From the NCBI GenBank assembly GCA_026545765.1, contig CM048842.1, positions 20,486,667-20,550,666 on the forward strand: a stretch of DNA of 64,000 bases, written 5' to 3'. Made by a program: the position numbers and the translations under genes. Positions 56,393-64,000 of this stretch are shown piece after piece. A model generated the notes under the pieces. The model saw only the letters and a list, made by a program, of their open reading frames with translations. It ran no database searches and was not told the DNA's origin. Position 1 is the first letter of the stretch, and every line of letters starts with the position of its first letter. Source of the stretch: Plantago major. Its lineage: Eukaryota; Streptophyta; Magnoliopsida; Lamiales; Plantaginaceae.

Positions 56393-57896
56393 CAATTACA
56401 ACAACTCAACCCCCCAATCGATCCAGACCAGCCTGGGATGGAAGAGCTCGATGAAGTTCAGATTCACCCAGATCATCCGGATCACAAGGTTCAGATTGGG
56501 GCAAGGTTGAGGCCAGAGCTAATAGAGCAATTGATCACATTCCTAAAAGTTCACCACGACTGCTTTGCTTGGTCACATACAGATATGACAGGAGTTGACC
56601 CAGAGGTTATCACCCACAGACTTGAGGTTGATCCAGATTACCTACCAGTCAGACAGAAACGGAGGAAGTTCGCTCCAGAAAGAAACAAGGTTATCAATGA
56701 AGAAGTCCAAAAGTTGCTTGATATCGGATAAGTCTGCGAAGTACATTACCCAGACTGGTTAGCCAACGTTGTGGTAGTAAAGAAGAAAAATGGCAAGTGG
56801 CGAGTGTGCATAGATTTCACTGACCTCAACAAAGCATGCCCAAAGGATTCTTTTCCACTTCCACACATAGACATGATAGTGGATACTACAGCATGCCATG
56901 AGCTCCTAAGCTTCATGGACACCTTCTCGGGTTACAACCAGATATTGATGCACCCTAAAGATCAAGAGAAGACAACCTTCGTCACAGAAAGGGGGACCTT
57001 CTGCTACAAGGTCATGCCCTTTGGACTCAAGAATGCAGGAGCCACTTACCAAGGCCTGGTCAACCGCATGTTCGCCAGCATGCTGGGGGACACCATGGAG
57101 GTGTACATTGACGACATGTTAGTCAAGTCACTGGTCGCCGACCAACACTTGGACCATCTCCGCCAAGCCTTCTTGGTTCTCCGCAGGTACAACATGAAGT
57201 TGAATCCAGCCAAGTGTTCCTTTGGAGTTTCCTCTGGGAAATTCCTTGGATACTTAGTCACACAAAGAGGTATTGAGGCTAACCCTGATCAAATTCGTTC
57301 TATTGCTAACATCCCTTTCCCCAAGTGTGTTAAAGATGTGCAGAAATTGACTGGAAGGCTGGCAGCCCTCAGTAAGTTCATACCCAAATCTTCCGAGAAG
57401 TGTCGTCCATTCTTTGACACTCTACGAAAGAGTAAAGATTTCCAGTGGACAGACGAGTGTGAGGATGCCTTACAACAAATCAAGCATTACCTTACCACAC
57501 CTCCAGTGCTATCAAAGCCCAAGGCTGGAGAGGCCCTGTTTATTTACCTCGCAGTCTCCGACTCAGCACTAATCGGCGTCCTAGTCAGGGAAGAAGATGG
57601 AAACTAACTACCAGTCTGCTACGTGAGCAAGTCCTTACTAGATGCAGAAACTCGGTACAACCAGCTGGAGAAGCTAGCCCTTGCACTAGTCACCTCAGCA
57701 AGGAAGCTACGCCCTTACTTTCAATGCCATCCAATCGTAGTCCTCACCAGCTTTCCACTACGCAACATCCTGCACAAGCCTGAAGTCTCTGGTAGGCTCT
57801 CAAAATGGGCGGTCGAGCTCAGCGAGTACGACGTCTCCTTCCAACCCCGCACAACCATCAAATCTCAAGCACTTGCAGACTTCATAGCGGACTTCA
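56393..57896 (+). pseudogene. Tat reverse transcriptase and RNase H (two in-frame stops)
   Basis: Continues the gag frame without a shift. TAA 56729-56731 falls just before WLANVVVVKKKNGKWRVCIDF. The RT then has DLNKACPKDSFPLPHID, FMDTFSGYNQI, GTFCYKVMPFGLKNAGATYQ, the catalytic VYIDDMLV near 57100-57125, and GKFLGYLV. The connection and first RNase H follow (PVLSKPKAGE, FIYLAVSDSAL, then TAA 57605-57607 where a Gln fits, CYVSKSLLDAETRYNQLEKL). The polymerase would copy the element RNA inside the particle. Confidence 0.92.
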
Positions 57897-59686
57897 CCCC
57901 AATTGAATTAGGTCAAGCGGAGAAGGAATTGTTTTGTTTGCAAGAGAAGAACAATTTACAGTGGAAGCTCTCAGTTGATGGTTCTAGTAACGTCAAAGGA
58001 AGTGGACTTGGCATAGTCCTAACCTCACCAGAAGGGGACACGATTCAAAGAGCTATCAGATGTGGATTCAAAGCAACCAACAACAAGTCTGAGTATGAGG
58101 CGCTTATAGATGGCCTCAACCTAGCTCGGGACATGGGCATAAAAAGAATTCAGGTACAGTCGGACTCACAGCTAGTAGTTAACCAATTGCAGGGCTCATA
58201 CCAAACCAGAGACACCAAGATGGCTGCCTATCTTCAGTTAGCCAAGGAGCTGCAATCCTCCTTCGAGGAGTTTTCTATTTCACAGGTACCGAGGACAGAC
58301 AACAGTCACGCGGAAGCCCTTGCCAACCTAGGAGCCGCCATCCAAACCACTGTGCCAATGACTATTCTTGTGGTGTATGTACAATGGCCTACAACATGGA
58401 AGGATGAGCCCGCCAACCAGACAGTAGCCGATATAACAACTGAGTCAAATTGGATGACTCCAATAGCATTGTACTTGTCAAACGGAGAATTTCCAGAATA
58501 CAAAAGCGAGGCAAGGAGGGTGAAGACAAAGGCAGCCCGCTTCACGCTTCTCGATGGACAACTCTATAGGAGATCCTATTCAGGACCCCTACTCAGTTGC
58601 GTAACTAATAATGAAGCTAGACATGTTCTGACTGAGTTGCATGCAGGAGAATGTGGCAACCACTCTGGAGCCAGAAGTCTTGCCCACCGAGCACTAACAA
58701 CCGGATACTATTGGCCAACTATGAGAACTGATGCTCTAAACTTTGTGAGAAGATGTGACTCATGCCAAAGACATTCACACATCAGCCATCTCCCACCAGA
58801 GAAGCAACACCCATCCATTGCTCCATGGCCTTTCATGAAATGGGGAATGGATATAGTAGGGAAACTACCTACTGCACTAGGCCAACGAGTGTACATGCTA
58901 GCGGTAACCGATTACTTCACCAAGTGGGTGGAAGCAGAAGCCTTCAAGCAAGTCCGTGACACAGAGGTAAAAAATTTCATTTGGAAACATGTGATTTGCA
59001 GGTACGGAGTCCCCTATGAAATCGTGACAGACAATGGCTCCCAGTTCATAAGCTATGAGTTTCAAGATTTCTGCAAAGAATGGGGAATCAAGCTTACATT
59101 CTCCACTCCACGCTATCCCCAAGCAAATGGACAAGCAGAGTCGACCAACAAGACTATTATGAACAGTCTAAAAAAATGGCTAAAACAAGCAAAAGGAGCA
59201 TGGGCAGATGAACTTCCAGGCGTCCTATGGTCTTACCGAACCACACCAAGGACCCCAACTGGAGAAACACCATTTAGCATGACATATGGAACTGAAGAAA
59301 TCCTACCCATAGAAGTGGGATTACCCACAACAAGATACAAAATGGCTAACGAACAGACCAACGATGCGACATTGGCACACGAGCTCGACTTGGTTGATGA
59401 ACTAAGGGAAAGAGCCATGATTCGGAGTGCCGCCTATCAACAGAAGGCTGCACAACACTTCAACAAAAACATACGCGTACGAACCTTCAAGCAAGACAAT
59501 TGGGTTCTGCGTAAGGTGTTCCAGAACACCAAGGAGACAGGAGCTGGCAAGCTTGGACCAAATTGGGAAGGTCCTTACAAAATCACCAAGGTAGTAGGCA
59601 ATGGAGCCTACAAGCTGGAAACAAAGGAAGGACGACAGGTAGCTAACAGTTGGAATGCCATCCACTTGAAAAGGTATCACTTCTAA
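57897..59686 (+). CDS. Tat second (archaeal-type) RNase H and integrase, open
   Basis: Open part of the pol frame (stop-free from 57608). The second RNase H starts LSVDGSSNVKGSGLGIVL near 57970 with NKSEYEALIDGL, QSDSQLVVNQL and DNSHAEALANL; this aRH domain is the hallmark of the Tat lineage. Integrase follows: zinc-binding HAGECGNHSG ... CDSCQRH; catalytic Asp in KWGMDIVGKLP, Asp in VTDNGSQF and Glu in ANGQAESTNK, so the DDE triad is complete. It ends with a GPNWEGPYKITKVVGNGAYKL fold and TAA 59684-59686. No chromodomain, as expected for Tat. Translation would need the four upstream stops to be bypassed, so it is probably not expressed as a polyprotein. Confidence 0.9.
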
Positions 59687-59737
59687 TGCCCCACCTTCCA
59701 AATACTCGCATGTTGAGGTTAACTCCTCTTTACAATC

Positions 59738-60960
59738 AGCCGACCTGACCAGGGGCTAGCTGGTCACCTAACTCATCTAGGCAGGTCGTTCAACCGCCCC
59801 ACCCCCCCCCCCCCCCCAAACCAGGGGGTCCAAACATCTTGCTGACAGCCGCACAAGCTACTAATCATTCCATCGTGACACCCGACGACTGAATCCATGT
59901 GAAATCGTCAGCCAACTGGAAGGGTCCAAACAATCACATCATCCAAGAGGTTGATAATTGATCACCTACTTTGTCAGAGAAACTTCTCTCCACGAGCAAC
60001 ATGTCACCCACGGCTAAGGTATGGCCCAACTTTGTCTGACGAGATTGATTTCTCTTCCAAACAACCGATCTGACTAGGGGCAAGTCGGTTAGCTAACCCG
60101 GTTGGGCAGGTCGGTCTAATGCCCCCCCCCTCCCCAAGGGGGTCCAACGTTCTTGCAGGCTAACCAATATAAGACCTGAACGAGTCGGAACATCTCGACA
60201 AAAACGATCCATGAGAAGTCGCCGGCTAACCAGAAGGATCCTCACCATATACAAAGTCCAAACAACAGGACAGTGGTCATCCACTCCATCTGGCACATAC
60301 AAACAGTCAGCAAACACCCACAGTCAAGGTACCAATGCTCATGTTTCATCTATGAGATTGAATTCTCACAACAACTAGCCGACCTGACCAGGGGCTAGCT
60401 GGTCAACTAACCCAGCTAGGCAGGTCGGTCATCCACCCCACCCCCCCAAACCTCTCGAAGAGGATGGATTCCACTCATGTTGCAGGCTAACACATCATGA
60501 ATACGATTGAAGTAATGCCCACGCGGCACATCTTACTTCCAAGTGATCATCCAAAACATACTGCTCAACAAAGCCAACTATCCATCAGGCTGAGCAACGA
60601 AAACACATGGACTCACATCTATTCTGATTGGCTTGCACTTGCTTAATCCATGAGATGCGCCAAAAACAGCTCCATGGTTTAGGCAAGTGCAAACCTTTCA
60701 AAATTGATGATCACTACCATACAAAGAGACCCAGATCCATCCACATGCTCACCGTAACTATACGAGAGCTCCGGCAGACAAAGCTCTCTACATGTTGCAC
60801 CCATCTCAATCCACATATCAAGGTATGAACTGAAGTCACCTTCTGAGATTAATTTCTTTCCAATAATCGACCTGACCAGAGGCTAGTCGGTCACCTAACC
60901 CGATTAGGCAGGACGGTTAAACGCCTCCCCTCTCCAAGAGGGTCCATCACTGAATCGACA
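59738..60960. repeat. Diverged repeats of about 310 bp in the Tat 3' region
   Basis: Four units share (C/A)GCCGACCTGACCAGGGGCTAGCTGGTCACCTAACCC..(C/T)TAGGCAGGTCGGTC, then a C-run and GGGGGTCCA. They start near 59738, 60062, 60372 and 60864 (spacing 324, 310 and 492). The second and fourth are the most diverged. C-runs reach 17 bases at 59803-59817. Confidence 0.85.
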
Positions 60961-61620
60961 GTTTAGCCACAGGGTGAACTCCACAAAGTGAATTGTCTGA
61001 CAGACCAAGCGTGCCAACCAACTACAAGCTGACATGCATAGACGTCTGACTGACCTGGCGTGACCAAACTCGACGAAGTAGGCGGACGAACACGATATAG
61101 TTCAAGCACTACTCCTCTGGACTAGAGCTTAAACTGGGGAACAAACCCAGTGGACCAAGTCGAACCCTCTCGAGCAAGTTGCTCACAGGTTAGTCATCTA
61201 CGAACCATTCAGTCAAGCTAATAAGACCTGTATGAGCATGTTACAATTCATTGTTAGTTAGTCACCCACATGTCTGAATATATTGTGACCATTTACTAGT
61301 CATCCCAAAGTATCTAGTCAATAAGTTTTTTATATATATATATGTGACTTGCAACGTAGTGGACACACTAGCTAAATGAACCCTACGTGCTATGACTATG
61401 CTTGGCAATGTTAAATTTACATGAACAATATTTCGTGAATAGACTCAGAATGAATTGTTTTGCACAGTGTGTGTTGTAGTTGAAGATCGTTCTGAACTTT
61501 ATATATTATGAGATACTCAAACGACCCACGAGGTCACGCAACTCCAAGCAAAAACACGAAAGATAGTGCTCGAAAACAATTCGATAACACCTGAAGGTCA
61601 CTAGAAGTCCTACTCTAGTG
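60961..61620. other. Tat 3' region between the two repeat arrays, no gene seen
   Basis: Contains a purine run AAACTGGGGAACAAACCCAGTGG (61130-61155) and a TATATATATATG stretch at 61333. No LTR start could be proven. Confidence 0.45.
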
Positions 61621-63095
61621 CTTCCAAGGCTCCTTCCATAGTCTTTTGAAGACATCTTCCGATGCATCTAAGACTCCTTCCAAGCCTTCAAGAAGCCATC
61701 CACCAAAGCTTCCAAGGCTCCTTCCATAGTCGTTTGAAGACATCTTCCGATGCTTCTAAGAATCCTTCCAAGCCTTCCAGAAGCCATCCACCAAGGCTTC
61801 CAAGGCTCCTTCCATAGTCTTCTGAAGACATCTTTCGATGCTTCTAAGACTCCTTCCAAGCCTTCTAGAAGCCATCCACCAAGGCTTCCAAGGCTCCTTC
61901 CATAGTCTTTTGAAAACATCTTCCGATGCTTCTAAGACTCCTTCCAAGCCTTCCAGAAGCCAACCACTAAGGCTTCCAAGGCTCCTTCCATTGTCTTTTG
62001 AAGACATCTTCCGATGCATCTAAGACTCCTTCCAAGCCTTCAAGAAGCCATCCACCAAGGCTTCCAAGGCTCCTTCCATAGTCGTTTGAAGACATCTTCC
62101 GATGCTTCTAAGAATCCTTCCAAGCCTTCCAGAAGCCATCCACCAAGGCTTCCAAGGCTCCTTCCATAGTCTTCTGAAGACATCTTTCGATGCTTCTAAG
62201 ACTCCTTCCAAGCCTTCTAGAAGCCATCCACCAAGGCTTCCAAGGCTCCTTCCATAGTCTTTTGAAAACATCTTCCGATGCTTCTAAGACTCCTTCCAAG
62301 CCTTCCAGAAGCCAACCACTAAGGCTTCCAAGGCTCCTTCCATTGTCTTTTGAAGACATCTTCCGATGCTTCTAAGACTCCTTCCAAGCCTTCCAGAAGT
62401 CATCCACCAAGGCTTCCAAGGCTCCTTCCATAGTCGTTTGAAGACATCTTCCGATGCTTCTAAGAATCCTTCCAAGCCTCCAGAAGCCATCCACCAAGGC
62501 TTCCAAGGCTCCTTCCATAGTCTTCTGAAGACATCTTTCGATGCTTCTAAGACTCCTTCCAAGCCTTCTAGAAGCCATTCACACAGGCTTCCAAGGCTCC
62601 TTCCATAGTCTTCTCAAGACATCTTCCGATGCTTCTAAGACTCCTTCCAAGCCTTCCAGAAGCCATCCATCAAGGCTTCCAAGGCTCCTTCCATAGTGTT
62701 CTTAAGACATCTTCCGATGCTTCTAAGACTCCTTCCAAGCCTTCCAGAAGCCATCCACCAAGGCTTCTAAGGGTCCTTCCATAGTCTTTTCAAGACATCT
62801 TCCGATGCTTCTAAGACTCCTTCCAAGCCTTCCAGAAGCCATCCACCAAGGCTTCCAAGGCTCCTTCCATAGTCTTCGGAAGACATCGGAAGACATCTTC
62901 CGATGCTTCTAAGACTCATTCCAAGCCTTCCAGAAGCCATCCACCAAGGCTTCCAAGGCTCCTTCCATAGTCTTTTGAAGACATCTTCCAATGATTCTAA
63001 GACTCCTTCCAAGCCTTCCAGAAGCCATCCGTTAAGGCTTCCAAGTCTCCTCCCATAGTCTTTTGAAGTCACCCTTAAATGTTTCTAGATCTCCT
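61621..63095. repeat. 88-bp tandem array with 352-bp higher-order unit
   Basis: About 17 monomers of CTTCCAAGGCTCCTTCCATAG / TCTTTTGAAGACATCTTCCG / ATGCTTCTAAGACTCCTTCC / AAGCCTTCCAGAAGCCATCCACCAAGG. Monomers differ in a few diagnostic bases (GTCGTTTG, TCTTCTG, TTTGAAAAC, CCAACCACTAAGG). Those variants recur in the same order four monomers later, so 61668-62019 and 62020-62371 are nearly identical 352-bp blocks, and part of a third follows. The right side (62580-63095) is more heterogeneous, with a monomer containing a duplicated GGAAGACATC near 62878. Repeating ORFs on both strands are by-products of the repeat. Confidence 0.95.
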
Positions 63096-63364
63096 TCCAA
63101 AGGATTTTTCTACGAAAAACTTAACGTTTTTACTCGAAAAGAAGTATCCTTGATCTGTGCAACATGCGATCTTACTGAGTAACAAAACGAAAGCTCGTGC
63201 ATTCTTTAAGGCTAAGACACATACAAGAGTTGGTCTCAATATTAGCATACTAGCAAAATAGATCAAGTCATGGGTCTCGTACAAGGTCAGTCGCAACACA
63301 CGATCCTAAACAAAATGAGACGACCCACCTACCAAAAGAAATACAATCACACTGGATTTTCTTC

Positions 63365-64000
63365 CTAGTCTAATTTTCCAATCTTGTCAATGTCCACTAT
63401 GTTATCCCCAATCACTATCTTAGGGTCCTCCTTAAGATCCTTGAAGTAAGAAACCACATTCAAGATCATAGCATCACGGTCGATCTCCTCATGCTCTATT
63501 TTGAGCAACACCTCCAAAGTCGTCCTCATAGTTGCTTTGTCCGCTATCAACTGCCCCTCCTCCAAAATCTGTGCAGATCTTGTCTTCTCAAGCTCAAGCG
63601 CAACCTCCAGCTTCAAGGATCTTGTCCTCTCGAGTTCAAGTTTAGTCTCAACCTCCTTGAGCTTTTGTTTGGTCTCGGTAGCCTCCTCACCATTCTTCAC
63701 TGCCAAGCTAGTGGCCTCCTCAACCTTTGCATTAGAATCACTGAGGTTTTTTAAGAGTGCATCAATTTTCGATTGCATCCCCCGGATCTTTGCTTCGTCG
63801 GACTTCTTACACCGACTCAAGGACACTGCTGATTGAAGCACCTACAAATACAAATTAAGATTGTTACATCATCACAAACAAAAAAAAAAAGCGATATTAT
63901 AAATAGCAAGCAAGAAGAAGATTACGACCTTGATGGCTCGAGACAAGTTATCTTCAACGGTCTCTTCGAAATCCTTCTGCGATTCGTTAACATCATCAAA
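63365..64000 (-). CDS. Spliced antisense coiled-coil ORF, partial (Tat aORF-like)
   Basis: Two exons on the minus strand: 64000-63929 (open from the window edge, 24 codons, ending SRAIK) and 63841-63365 (158 codons, stop TAG). The intron 63928-63842 has GT...AG ends (AAG/GTCGTAATC and TTTGTATTTGTAG/G), is 87 bp, T-rich, and joins in phase. The product is a long coiled coil (KIRGMQSKIDALLKNL, a EATETKQKLKEVETKLELER stretch) ending in a compact acidic tail (DPKIVIGDNIVDIDKIG). Extra antisense ORFs between pol and the 3' LTR, some related to putative gypsy-type transposon proteins with coiled-coil C-termini, are known from Tat elements; position and orientation here fit. The N-terminal part lies outside the window, so the family link is inference. 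Confidence 0.65.

Noticed and set aside
61130-61160. Start of the Tat 3' LTR after AAACTGGGGA
   Set aside because: The following sequence shows no match to the 5' LTR (52950-54056), so the boundary is not supported.
61668-62562. Series of 80-90 codon ORFs with repeated EALVDGFWKAWKESLEASEDVF-type peptides on the minus strand
   Set aside because: They follow directly from the 88-bp repeat; the period is not a multiple of three, the frames rotate and opposite-strand ORFs are equally open.

Overview
The window is plant nuclear DNA, most likely from a eudicot. It is AT-rich, genes are sparse and intron-bearing, and almost every recognisable coding stretch belongs to a plant-type transposable element: Athila and Tat lineage Ty3/gypsy, Ty1/copia, CACTA, hAT, and Stowaway and Tourist MITEs. 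The only host-type genes I can support are an intact dirigent-protein gene (30821-31378, minus), a three-exon F-box gene of the At2g35280/At1g67623 type (16808-17551, plus, probably damaged) and a clearly dead F-box/FBA pseudogene (22395-23365, minus). A 71-codon ORF with a TATA box (17989-18204) is uncertain.

Layout. 1-3394 is the 3' end of a copia element (degenerate post-pol ORF, polypurine tract, 1.33-kb LTR) inserted in the 5' LTR of an Athila element. The Athila element fills 3395-15680: truncated 5' LTR, PBS, gag, protease, RT, RNase H, integrase, a 919-bp solo LTR of another family with TSD CTTAG, a post-pol ORF with its own promoter-like module and leader intron, and the 3' LTR. 15.7-18.3 kb holds the F-box gene and the small ORF. 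18.7-20.7 kb is the 3' end of a CACTA element abutting a copia LTR-gag fragment. 21.0-22.3 kb is a minus-strand solo or truncated Athila LTR, followed by the F-box pseudogene, a tRNA-like sequence and a truncated minus-strand Athila-like LTR-gag unit (23.9-26.2 kb). A solo LTR with TSD AGATG sits at 26507-27890. 28.5-43 kb is spacer with one intact gene (dirigent) and many small DNA elements, a CACTA derivative, a hAT remnant and a degenerate TRIM. 43127-48611 is a complete copia element with TSD ACTTT. 48.6-52.9 kb is degenerate sequence with LINE-like and LTR remnants.

From about 52.95 kb to beyond the right edge lies a large Tat-lineage element. Its gag-pol (54137-59686) is one continuous reading frame broken by only four stop codons. 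Downstream is a repeat-rich 3' region: about 310-bp diverged repeats, then an 88-bp array with a 352-bp higher-order period, then a spliced antisense coiled-coil ORF that leaves the window. This architecture matches the extra antisense ORF and hypervariable 3' UTR known for the Tat lineage and is the most interesting structure here.

The picture is of nested insertions of different ages. The Tat and copia-43k elements are the better preserved; the Athila elements are old and full of stops and frameshifts. No CRISPR, operon or bacterial signal is present, and no functional tRNA or rRNA gene was found.
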